Counted from the first letter of the stretch, positions 1-6,226 are shown. The stretch: 6,304 bases of DNA from DATBAK01 sp036787815 (GCA_036787815.1 DAIQOP010000239.1:1-6304); one strand, 5' to 3'. Notes: a model not told the origin generated them from the sequence alone. Program-made: numbers and translations.

Positions 1-254
1 AAACGCTACGACCACGCACCCAAACGGAAGCGCCTTCTTCAACACCCTCCTAGTGCCGCGTCAGGCAGCGTTTGTCCTGCCCTCCAACGGCGCGAGCGCA
101 CGGCCCGGCCGCGACACATGCGATTTCTGCTTGTTCGCGTTCCGTGCTCAGGAACGGATCGCGACCGAGCGAAATTCGCGGGGCCGGCGCATGCGGGTGA
201 ATCCAATCGGGGCGAAACGTGCAGGCTGCCGTTCCCCGGCCCGCGATGCGCCCG
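1..254. other. non-coding stretch downstream of the Ig-repeat gene
   Basis: No convincing gene is seen here. Plus-strand reading frames starting at 53 and 118 have mediocre third-position G/C, no good ribosome binding site and no recognisable protein features, and they run convergently into the stop of the minus-strand gene. A 6-bp inverted repeat (138-143 with 151-156, 7-nt loop) lies about 100 nt beyond that stop in its transcription direction. It could be a weak terminator but has no T run after it. Confidence 0.4.
138..156 (-). terminator. weak stem-loop downstream of the Ig-repeat gene
   Basis: The arms CGTTCC and GGAACG pair perfectly around a 7-nt loop. On the minus strand this lies about 100 nt past the stop codon at 255-257. 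There is no T tract, and a 6-bp stem can occur by chance in sequence this GC-rich, so the terminator call is tentative. Confidence 0.18.
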
Positions 255-2284
255 TCAGTTGATCGTCACGACGACGGCAACGGATTGTGAGCCGTTGTAC
301 CCGGTGCCTCCGGAGTAGAGCGCGGTGAAGGTGTGCGCGCCGACACCGAGGGTGCTCGTCTTCACCACGGCCTTGCCGGCGACCAACGCCACGCTGAACG
401 ACGGTTGACCGTTGTCGTAGAACGTGACGCTGCCGCCCGGGACACCAGAGCCGGGTGCGAGCGCCTTCACCGTCGCCGTCAACGTGACCACGTGGCCGGC
501 CGTCGTGATCTTCGGGCTCGCCGCGAGCGTCGTGGCGGTGTTCGCGGGATTGACGGTGAAGGTGATCGTCGCGTGGGACGCGACATCGGTGAGCGACCCA
601 CTGAAGTCGGCGTGCAGGCCGTGCAACCCGACGGGCAGGTTCTTCACCGCGAACGTCGCGACACCGCCGGTGCTGAGTGGCACACCCGTCGCGAGCGTGC
701 CGATCTCGTCGTAGAAGTCGACGGTGCCCGACGGCACGCCGCTCGCCGGGGCAAGCCGCTTGACGACGGCCCTCAGCTTCACGCTCTGTCCGAACGCGGA
801 GCTGATGCTCGGCGTCGTGGTGAGCGTCACCGCGGTCGGCGCGGGCGCGACCGTCTGCGTCACGGCCGCCGACGTGGAGGCGGCATCGGCCACCGTGCCC
901 GTGAACGTAGCGGTGATCGGGTGGCTGCCGACCAGGAGACCCTTCGTCACGAACGTGGCCGCGCCGTTCTTCAGGGCCTTCGACGCGAGCAACGATGCGT
1001 TGTCGTAGAAGTTGACGGTGCCCGACTTCACGACTCCGGTCGCGGGCGGGGTGCGCACGACGGTCGCTTTGAAGCTCACGCTCTGCCCGAGCACCGACGG
1101 GTTCGCCGACGAGCTCACGGTCGTCGTGGTCGGGTTGTTGGTGGGCGGCGGCCCGGTCACGTCGACGTCCTCGTGATCGGTGCCCGTGCGGGTTCCGTTC
1201 GAGACGGTCAACGTGATGGGGTAGGTGCCGCCGTACAGGTAGGTGTGCGGCGCGGTCGCGGTGAGATCGGGCAGCGAGACGCCCGTGACGCTCGTGCCGT
1301 CGCCCCANNNNNNNNNNTATCGATCACCGAGAGCTTTACATTGTAGACTCCGGGTTGGGTGTAAGTGTGCTGCAAAGTCGTTCCAAGAGGCCCGGGCAGA
1401 GCCGCGAGTCCGGGTGCAGATGGCGTGATCAGTTGGCTCGTGCCGTCGCCCCAGTCGAGGGAGTAGGTGAGCGGCAGGTTGTTGGGGTCGTGGCCCTCGA
1501 TCGTCGCGATCACGTCGAGCGGCGCCGCGCCGGCGGCCGGTGTGACCCCGAGGTCGGCGGTCGGGTTGTCGTTGCTCACGAGCGAACCGGCCGCGATGAA
1601 CACGTTGGAGTCGTAGATACCGTCGGACGCATCGGAGATCGCGAGCTTCATGTGGTTGACGACGCCGGGATTCACCGGCGACTGGCAGGTGAGCACGCGC
1701 GTGATCCCGTCGGACTCGAGATCGATCGGCGTCACGCCACCCGTGTAGGAGTTGTCGCGGAACAGGTCGGGGCGCATCGGGGTCGGCGCCGGCGACTGGA
1801 TCGGGTTCGAGTTGTTGATGTTGTTCACCGCCACCGGCACGAACGGCGAAGCGGGATCGCCGGCGACCTGGCGCACCTCGGCGCAATTGGTGCCGTTGAC
1901 GAAGAAGGCGAACACGTCGTTGTACGGTGTGTTCACCCATTCCGAGTACTCGTCGGATGCGAACGCATACTGGAACGTCACCTGGTTCGCTGCGGGCACG
2001 AAGTCGAACTCGAGCGCCGCCGCGTCGTAGGTGGGATACCCCGACAGCGCGTCGAGGTCGGCGTCGCCCGCTCCGGCCCAGTCGGTGGAGAACGAGTCGG
2101 AGGTGTTCGGCCCGACGACATCGGCCGCGTTCCCCGACGACAGGATGACGCCCTGGGCCATCCCGGTCACGGCCGGATCCGTGAAGGTGAAGGTGCCCTT
2201 CGCGGCCGCCGCTCCCGTGTACGCGACGTTGCTGATCGCCACCCCCGGTCCGACGAGGCTCTGCGCGAGCGCGTCGGCGTCAAC
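255..2284 (-). CDS. choice-of-anchor L / PKD / Ig-like repeat surface protein (interrupted, start missing)
   Basis: A large extracellular-type protein, read in two frames on either side of the N gap. From the N-terminus: a choice-of-anchor L domain (about 2284-1580), recognised by LVGPGVAISN, VILSSGN, LEFDF, FASDEYSEWV and YNDVFAFFVNG; a PKD domain (about 1567-1318) with DWGDGTS and HTYTQPGVYNVKLSV; the gap; the second half of another PKD domain (1307 to about 1157) beginning WGDGTS; then three Big_3-type Ig-like repeats (1133-258) ending at a TGA. Such domains mediate adhesion or display at bacterial surfaces; no catalytic residues are expected. The coding sequence begins abruptly at the domain edge. 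No ATG, GTG or TTG with a ribosome binding site lies nearby, and the same frame upstream is arginine/serine-rich antisense-like sequence with no signal peptide. The preceding hydrolase gene ends in an overlapping frame, so this is probably the C-terminal part of a frameshifted fusion. No LPXTG, PEP-CTERM or other sorting tail is visible after the last Ig domain. The domain calls are solid; gene integrity is not. Confidence 0.85.
258..1133 (-). repeat. three tandem Big_3-type Ig-like domains
   Basis: Three consecutive units of about 98, 99 and 95 residues begin near 1133, 839 and 542. Each has the pattern hydroxyl-rich strand, GQSV or GHVV, ATV or AVV, SGT/GGS-V-FYD, an alternating strand, a V-G-H/HP turn and a final TV-P or VTI strand. 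The FYD motif is seen as SGTVNFYDN, SGTVDFYDE and GGSVTFYDN. The units are clearly diverged from each other at protein level, so this is an old array and not a recent DNA duplication. They probably act as a stalk or as ligand-binding beads of the surface protein. Confidence 0.88.
1291..1453. repeat. 17-bp direct repeat flanking the assembly gap
   Basis: The 17-base string CTCGTGCCGTCGCCCCA occurs at 1291-1307 and again at 1437-1453. On the coding (minus) strand both copies encode WGDGTS, the hallmark of a PKD domain. The first copy ends exactly where the run of Ns begins. Confidence 0.9.
1308..1317. other. assembly gap (10 Ns) inside the PKD region
   Basis: Ten Ns interrupt the gene. The reading frame on the upstream side (ending VYNVKLSVID) and on the downstream side (starting WGDGTS) differ, so the true missing length is not ten bases. 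A normal PKD architecture would need the tail of the first domain and the first half of the second, tens of residues, so the Ns are probably a placeholder of arbitrary size. Confidence 0.95.
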
Positions 2285-3758
2285 CGGGCGGCGCGACCGG
2301 AGGGGGTGAGGCGCTCGCCGGGAGCGCGAGCACGAACGCGAGGAACAGCGCGCCCGCCTTCTGGAACTCAGGCAGCGTCGAGCTGTGCGTCCCCGCGATC
2401 GCGCTGAACGCGCCGTAGTTGGACGGTGACCGATCGGTGGTGATGGCCGTGGTCCCGACATTGGGCACCGGCGACGTGAGGATCGTGCTCGTGAGCCCGA
2501 GGACCCAGGCGAGCGCGGCGCTGCCGAGGTTCTGCACCTCGGCTCGATCCACGCCGAGCTTCTGCGCGGCTCCGTCGACCGCGGCAAGCTCCGTGGGCGT
2601 GTAGTTCGACGTCGCGGGCGGCAACAACCCGGCGAACACCTCGTACGAAGGCTTGTGGCGGCCGGAGCCGTCGACCAATCCGAACCAGCCCTTGTGGGAT
2701 GTGGAGTCGGTGGCCTTGTCGTGGTACGCGAACCAGCTCATCACGCCGCCCCACGAATACGTCTGCCAGAGGTCGAACCCGTCGTGCAGGATCGCGGCCT
2801 GCTGCTCCTCGCTCACGCTGTTGGGCCCTTGCGTCGGCGCGCCGAACTCGGTGATCCAGATCGGCTTCGCGCCGTCGCCGTACTGCACCATCGTCGCCCG
2901 CACCTCGAGCATGTTGCTCCACCCGCGTCCTCCCGCGATCGCCTCTGTCGATGCGAGCTGCGGATACGTGTACGGGTGGTACGCGATGCCGTCGAAGAAG
3001 CCCTTCGCGCCTTGCGCGTAGAGTTGCGCCGCGAAGTTCGCACCGCTGATGTTGCCGTTCTTGTCGCGCGTGCCGCCGAGTCCGCCCGAGAGCACGAACG
3101 CGCCGGGATCGATCGCCTTGATCGCCGGATACGCGGCGCGCAGGATCTCGGTGTAGGTCGCGGTGCTCGGATGCGTCACGTAGTTCACGAGGTTCGGTTC
3201 GTTGCCGAGCTCGTACGCGGAGACGCGCCCCGCGTACCGCGTTGCGACCTTCGCGGCGAACGCGGCGTACTGGACCGGGTCGTTCCCGAACTCGCCTGCC
3301 GTTGCCGCGCCCGCCCAGTCGGGTGCGCCACCGACCGCGAAGACGAGCGAGAGCCCCGCCGCCTGCGCGTCGGTGACGATCTGATCAGCCTTCGTCCAGT
3401 CGTCTTCGGCGGCGGACGCGGGCTCGACGTCGCGCCAGTGCAACGCCGTGCGAATCCAGCGCGCACCGGCCGCGGCGATGCCGGCGATCTCCTCGTCGAT
3501 CTCGGCCGCCGGCGAGGTCCAGAGCTGCGCGCCGGTCGACACTCCCATCTTCGAACGCAGATCGGTGAAGGCGATCGCGGCGCGGTGCGGCGGCGTTGTC
3601 GCGCCCGGAGGCGGCGCCGCGGAGTTCGCGCTCCGAGAATGGCCGTGGCTGACGACGACAACTCCGCCGAGGGCCAGCGCGAGGACCAGTACGGCGATGA
3701 CGGCGACGTGGACGCGATAGGACCGATAGCTGAGGTAACGACGGCTTCCGGAAACCAT
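2280..3758 (-). CDS. extracellular clan GH-A glycoside hydrolase (GH39/GH5-like) with C-terminal repeat
   Basis: A predicted surface or secreted glycosidase of 492 residues. The start is ATG with AGAAGG six bases upstream. Residues 1-40 hold a basic N-terminus and one hydrophobic segment (about 17-36), a signal peptide or signal anchor, followed by a Pro/Ala/Thr-rich linker. The catalytic TIM barrel spans about 66-380: WIRTALHWRDVEP (about 101-113), the acid/base motif LGNEPN with Glu187, the aromatic/His motif AYHPY (His261), the nucleophile strand WITEFG with Glu304, and SWFAYHD near the end. Paired glutamates after strands 4 and 7 are the hallmark of retaining clan GH-A enzymes. The general look recalls the GH39 PslG-like exopolysaccharide hydrolases and the cellulase-family (GH5-like) proteins, but the substrate cannot be read from sequence. 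Residues 386-483 are two copies of an unrecognised repeat. The final PPPVAPPG is linker-like, and the TGA overlaps the first codon of the choice-of-anchor L frame, suggesting that the stop is caused by a frameshift. Confidence 0.88.
   Translation of the reverse strand: MVSGSRRYLSYRSYRVHVAVIAVLVLALALGGVVVVSHGHSRSANSAAPPPGATTPPHRAAIAFTDLRSKMGVSTGAQLWTSPAAEIDEEIAGIAAAGARWIRTALHWRDVEPASAAEDDWTKADQIVTDAQAAGLSLVFAVGGAPDWAGAATAGEFGNDPVQYAAFAAKVATRYAGRVSAYELGNEPNLVNYVTHPSTATYTEILRAAYPAIKAIDPGAFVLSGGLGGTRDKNGNISGANFAAQLYAQGAKGFFDGIAYHPYTYPQLASTEAIAGGRGWSNMLEVRATMVQYGDGAKPIWITEFGAPTQGPNSVSEEQQAAILHDGFDLWQTYSWGGVMSWFAYHDKATDSTSHKGWFGLVDGSGRHKPSYEVFAGLLPPATSNYTPTELAAVDGAAQKLGVDRAEVQNLGSAALAWVLGLTSTILTSPVPNVGTTAITTDRSPSNYGAFSAIAGTHSSTLPEFQKAGALFLAFVLALPASASPPPVAPPG
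2310..2603 (-). repeat. two-copy 57-residue repeat at the C-terminus of the glycosidase
   Basis: Residues 386-423 (beginning YTPTELAAVD) align without gaps to residues 443-480 (beginning RSPSNYGAFS), an offset of exactly 57 residues. Eleven of 38 positions are identical, and the best part is EVQNLGSAALAWVLGL against EFQKAGALFLAFVLAL, with E, Q, G, LA, VL and L shared. Each unit has a polar helix-like first half and a hydrophobic second half. The hydrophobic half of unit 2 followed by PASAS could be mistaken for a signal peptide. I do not recognise the family; it may be a small helical or membrane-associating module. Confidence 0.6.
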
Positions 3759-3827
3759 TGGGGGCCTTCTTCCGCTCTACGGGCGACCCCACGTTCCATG
3801 CTGCGGTCCCGGGGGCGCGTGAGTCAG

Positions 3828-3841
3828 GGGCCGAAGGGCCC
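3828..3841 (-). terminator. short stem-loop between the 2TM and glycosidase genes
   Basis: On the minus strand GGGCC pairs with GGCCC around a 4-nt CTTC loop. It lies in the 223-bp spacer (3759-3981), about 140 nt past the 2TM stop and 70 nt before the glycosidase start. A 5-bp stem without a T tract is weak evidence. I see no clear promoter elsewhere in this spacer. Confidence 0.2.
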
Positions 3842-3981
3842 ATTCGTGGGCGGCCGAACGACCGGTCCGGCCGACGCGCGCCGCGCGGCGGAGTCGCATT
3901 GCCGCGTTGGGTGGTGGACTCGAGACTCGCGCGCTCGGGCGAGAGGTTCGACGGGTGCAGTGCTGCCGTTGACGACCACGT

Positions 3982-4293
3982 TCACCGCATGCGGCGAAGC
4001 TCTCTGTCGATGTCGGCGTCGGTCACGGGGCCGCGCACGTAGTCCCAAAGCCCGAGGAGCAACGCCACACCCCATCCGGCCAGCACCCAGCCCGGCCAGA
4101 AGTAGCCGCCGCCGGTGGTGGCCCACACGCCGACGAGGAACGCGTTGATGACGACGTAGGCGACGAGGCCGCCCTGTAGACCACGGCGCTTCTCGACCCG
4201 CTTGCGGGCATGGCATGCTTCGCACGTCGAAGGACCCGAACGGGTTGCAGCGTCGCGTCGGCCGCGGCCGACGCGGCCTCGCGTCCCCGTCAT
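3982..4293 (-). CDS. 2TM domain-containing small membrane protein
   Basis: A small integral membrane protein of 103 residues as drawn. The core matches the bacterial 2TM domain pattern: a basic stretch ARKRVEKRRG, a first membrane helix (about 41-58, LVAYVVINAFLVGVW), a short Gly-rich turn TTGGGYFWPGW, and a second helix (about 65-83, WVLAGWGVALLLG). A charged C-terminal helix, VTDADIDRELRRMR, follows, as is usual in this family. The function is unknown; in some proteins the domain is attached to signalling modules, here it stands alone. The start is uncertain. The ATG at 4293-4291 is the only in-frame start before the first helix, but it sits in the loop of a perfect stem-loop with no ribosome binding site, and the first 25 residues are Arg/Gly-rich and unlike the family. 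Either the start is leaderless or unusual, or an indel hides the real one. The conserved part begins near 4215. Confidence 0.75.
   Translation of the reverse strand: MTGTRGRVGRGRRDAATRSGPSTCEACHARKRVEKRRGLQGGLVAYVVINAFLVGVWATTGGGYFWPGWVLAGWGVALLLGLWDYVRGPVTDADIDRELRRMR
4254..4275. repeat. 22-bp perfect palindrome
   Basis: Positions 4254-4275 are a perfect palindrome centred on CGGCCG|CGGCCG-like sequence, with arms CGCGTCGGCCG and CGGCCGACGCG and no loop. It overlaps by three bases the foot of the neighbouring stem-loop (4273-4311). It could be a protein-binding operator, part of a compound terminator, or GC-rich chance sequence inside the 2TM reading frame. Confidence 0.5.
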
Positions 4294-4311
4294 CGCGGGA
4301 CGCGAGGCCGC
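4273..4311 (-). terminator. perfect 15-bp stem-loop after the secreted four-Cys protein gene
   Basis: Arms 4273-4287 (GCGGCCTCGCGTCCC on the plus strand) and 4297-4311 are exact reverse complements around a 9-nt loop. In minus-strand transcription the hairpin starts 19 nt after the stop of the secreted protein gene (4331-4333), a typical place for an intrinsic terminator. It lacks a T tract, as many actinobacterial terminators do. It also overlaps the assumed start of the 2TM gene, so it may instead fold the 2TM leader and limit its translation. Confidence 0.55.
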
Positions 4312-4330
4312 ACACCGGTCGCTGACCGCG

Positions 4331-5014
4331 TCAGATGACGGCGCTGAACGCGGGAAGGTGCGTGCCGGTGGGCGTCTGGAAGGCCGCCGTCCGGGATGCG
4401 GGCGCCGCGCCCGCGCAGTCGGTGGCGAGCTGCGCCGCGGTCGCGACGGTCCAGTCGCCGCCGAGGGCCAAGCTCACCGGCGTCGGACCCGAGTTCAGCC
4501 GGTTCTGCGTGAGGCCGGTCGCGTCGGTGGTCGTCCCCGGCAAGAACGCGCCGGTGGCCACGGTGCTGTAGATGGTCGCGCTGACGGCCGGAACGGCGAT
4601 CCAGCTGACCGTCATCGTGCTCGCTCCGTAGTTCGTGGCCACGAGTGCCGAGGCGCACGTGTTGCCCCCGACGAAGTTGCCGCTTCCCTTGATGATCGCG
4701 CCGTTCACGATGCCGCCCGTCGTGCCGGCCGAGGTGTTGACCGTGCAGTTGTTCGCCACCGCGCTCAACTTCCACTTCACGCCGCTCGACGTGCCGGTGA
4801 GACCGATCCCGGGCCGCATCTGCAACGTGCCGGAGATCTGCGCGCAGTTCACGGTGGTGCCCGGCGGCAACACGGCCGCCGGCGTGACCGACGCGCGGCC
4901 TTCGGCCGCGGCCGAGCTACTGCCCAGCGTCGCGGCCGCGACGGTCGAACCGCCGACCGCCAGACCGGCGGCCAACCCGATCGCGCCGAGCCGAGCCCTC
5001 AACTTGTTCCCCAT
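4331..5014 (-). CDS. secreted protein of unknown family with four cysteines
   Basis: An exported protein of 227 residues, family not recognised. I chose the ATG at 5014-5012 because GGGGGGA lies nine bases upstream and the residues that follow form a clean signal peptide: MGNKLRARLG, then an Ala/Gly/Leu/Val core to about residue 28 with small residues at the likely cleavage site. The frame is open further upstream, but that part reads as low-quality Arg/Gly/His-rich sequence. The mature part is rich in Thr, Ser, Gly, Val and Ala with alternating short strands, suggesting a beta-sandwich. It has four cysteines (57, 90, 120 and 200), an even number compatible with two disulfides outside the cell. 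A conserved-looking stretch is NCAQISGTLQMRPGIGLTG. No catalytic motif is visible. It is divergent from the propeller-like gene, with a 143-bp shared upstream region, and is followed by a strong stem-loop. Confidence 0.75.
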   Translation of the reverse strand: MGNKLRARLGAIGLAAGLAVGGSTVAAATLGSSSAAAEGRASVTPAAVLPPGTTVNCAQISGTLQMRPGIGLTGTSSGVKWKLSAVANNCTVNTSAGTTGGIVNGAIIKGSGNFVGGNTCASALVATNYGASTMTVSWIAVPAVSATIYSTVATGAFLPGTTTDATGLTQNRLNSGPTPVSLALGGDWTVATAAQLATDCAGAAPASRTAAFQTPTGTHLPAFSAVI

Positions 5015-5157
5015 CACGATGCATCCCCCCGAATGGCGGCCCGCGGCCGCGTGTCCGTCATGACGACCGAACCGTACCGGCCTCGGCTCTCCGCTGCTCA
5101 TGGCCGTCTCATTCGGTTTGCGTACTCTCGTGACACCCAACGTCGGGAGCTCCAACC
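5015..5157. promoter_or_regulatory. shared divergent upstream region
   Basis: These 143 bases separate two divergently transcribed exported-protein genes, so promoters for both should lie here. For the plus-strand gene a TACTCT at 5123-5128 fits the actinobacterial TAnnnT -10 pattern. It would give a leader of about 23 nt with GGGAG (5145-5149) eight bases before the GTG start; no convincing -35 precedes it. For the minus-strand gene a TACGGT (5076-5071) is a possible -10, again without a good -35. Both assignments are weak; only the arrangement is clear. Confidence 0.35.
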
Positions 5158-6006
5158 GTGTCGACGCGTGCCGCGCTCGCCCTTGTCATCGCCCTTGCCT
5201 TCGCCGGCTCTGCCGTGGCTGCCGCGCCGGCTTCGGCCGCGACGGTCCCGTACTTCGGCTCGATGGGTGGGAGGCACGTGGTCGCTCCGATCGTCGGTAT
5301 CGCCGCGACGGGCACCGGCGACGGCTACTGGGAGATCGGTCGCGACGGCGGCATCTTCAGCTTCGGCGACGCCCACTTCTTCGGCTCCACGGGCCGTCTC
5401 CACCTCAACGCCCCGATCGTGCACATGGTCACGACACCGGACGGCAAGGGCTACTGGATGGTCGCGAACGATGGCGGGGTGTTCAGCTTCGGCGACGCGA
5501 AGTTCTACGGATCGACCGGCGGCCTCCGTCTCGTGAAGCCGATCGTCGGGATCGCACGCACCGGCGATGGCCACGGCTATTGGCTCGTTGCGTCCGACGG
5601 TGGGGTGTTCAGCTTCGGCGACGCGAAGTTCTACGGGTCGACGGGCAACCGTCACCTGGGCTCTCCCATCGTGTCGATCACGAGGACGCGGAGTGGCACC
5701 GGCTACTGGATGACGGAGGCCAACGGTCACGTGTACGCGTTCGGCGACGCGCACAACTACGGCGACGCGTTCGCCGCTCATCCCGCGAGTCCCGTCGTCG
5801 CCATGATCTCGACCGCGACCGGCCACGGCTACTGGCTCGTCAGCGCGAACGGAGCCGTCTTCACCTACGGCGACGCCGTGTTCCACGGCCCGGCCCGCGC
5901 GTTGGCGCTGCGGGCCCCGATCTCCGGCGTCGCGCGTTTCCCCGACGGCAACGGCTACTGGTTGGTCGGTGCCGACGGTGGGATCTTCACGTACGGCCAC
6001 GTCTGA
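5158..6006 (+). CDS. secreted repeat protein, probable six-unit beta-propeller
   Basis: An exported protein of 282 residues built almost entirely from one repeat. It starts at GTG, with GGGAG eight bases upstream. Residues 1-27 are a signal peptide with a PASA cleavage motif followed by ATV. The motif GYW recurs at residues 56, 98, 140, 182, 224 and 266, an exact 42-residue period. Each unit reads GYW-(L/M/E)V-x-DGG-(I/V)F-(S/T)-(F/Y)GDA-x-F-(Y/F)GS-TG-x-x-x-L-x-x-PIV-x-(I/M). The protein opens with the second half of a unit (YFGSMG to GTGD, about 32-55) and closes with the first half (266-282), so the two ends together complete a sixth unit. This is the way many beta-propellers close their ring. 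Such repeat proteins are frequent in Actinobacteria, often beside or fused to cell-wall or carbohydrate enzymes; their role is unclear. The fourth full unit is the most diverged (EANGHVYAFGDAHNYGDAF). Binding of a surface glycan is a guess. Confidence 0.85.
   Translation: MSTRAALALVIALAFAGSAVAAAPASAATVPYFGSMGGRHVVAPIVGIAATGTGDGYWEIGRDGGIFSFGDAHFFGSTGRLHLNAPIVHMVTTPDGKGYWMVANDGGVFSFGDAKFYGSTGGLRLVKPIVGIARTGDGHGYWLVASDGGVFSFGDAKFYGSTGNRHLGSPIVSITRTRSGTGYWMTEANGHVYAFGDAHNYGDAFAAHPASPVVAMISTATGHGYWLVSANGAVFTYGDAVFHGPARALALRAPISGVARFPDGNGYWLVGADGGIFTYGHV
5476..5636 (+). repeat. 35-bp perfect direct repeat inside the 42-residue repeat array
   Basis: Positions 5476-5510 and 5602-5636 are identical over 35 bases, spaced by exactly one repeat unit (126 bp). 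They encode GVFSFGDAKFYG in the second and third full units. Identity including synonymous positions suggests recent duplication or gene conversion between these two units, whereas the outer units have drifted. Confidence 0.85.
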
Positions 6007-6049
6007 GGGCGTGACCGCCCGGCGCTGCGCTGCCCCTTGTACCCGGCCC

Positions 6050-6068
6050 AGACCGCGGCGAGCGGTCT
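6050..6068 (+). terminator. possible terminator hairpin of the propeller-like gene
   Basis: AGACCGC (6050-6056) and GCGGTCT (6062-6068) pair perfectly around the 5-nt loop GGCGA, 44 nt after the TGA at 6004-6006. The compact 7-bp stem with a short loop is a reasonable terminator core, but there is no following T tract. Confidence 0.35.
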
Positions 6069-6125
6069 CACCTACTGGACCTGCCCGGACCCGTGGCGCA
6101 GCCGGGTGCGTGTCGCGCTTGCGCC

Positions 6126-6154
6126 TTGAGTGGCGCCACGAAGCGTGTTAGCTT
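6126..6154 (+). promoter_or_regulatory. sigma-70-like promoter for the gene leaving the window
   Basis: TTGAGT (6126-6131) and TAGCTT (6149-6154) are separated by exactly 17 bases, and the -10 fits the actinobacterial TAnnnT pattern. The stretch around 6148-6163 is the most AT-rich of this region. Transcription would begin near 6161 and give a leader of roughly 110 nt. This is the best promoter candidate in the window. Confidence 0.45.
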
Positions 6155-6226
6155 TACTACCTAGCGCGCTGGGAGCACGCTTTTCGTCCAGCTGGGTGGG
6201 CGCGCCGGGCACGTGAGTGTCGCCGT

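Noticed and set aside
1..52. Left-edge sequence (minus strand reads GGAGGGTGTTGAAGAAGG) that looks a little like the terminal end of an insertion sequence.
   Set aside because: No transposase, matching inverted end or target duplication is visible in the window, so the resemblance cannot be supported.
53..318. Two plus-strand reading frames of 66-69 codons near the left end.
   Set aside because: They have poor third-position bias, no ribosome binding site, no recognisable features, and run into the convergent Ig-repeat gene.
333..1346. Long plus-strand open frames opposite the Ig-repeat gene, and similar long frames opposite the glycosidase (2655-4148).
   Set aside because: They are Arg/Gly/Ala-rich antisense shadows of clearly real minus-strand domains, as expected in very GC-rich DNA.
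2310..2365. KAGALFLAFVLALPASAS as a signal peptide for a separate choice-of-anchor L gene.
   Set aside because: It aligns gaplessly with a second copy 57 residues earlier. The only upstream in-frame candidate start is a GTG about 40 residues before the hydrophobic core, which would leave an implausibly long and poorly basic N-region, and the frame still would not join the domain.
4200..4225. CEACH in the 2TM protein N-terminus as a CXXCH heme c-binding motif.
   Set aside because: It is a single short motif in a poorly supported N-terminus, with no export signal and no cytochrome maturation context, so it is probably chance.
5098..6000. A 300-codon minus-strand open frame opposite the propeller-like gene, with its own apparent 42-residue repeats.
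   Set aside because: Its periodicity is imposed by the repeats of the plus-strand gene; it lacks a signal peptide and family features, and the plus-strand frame has the recognised motifs.
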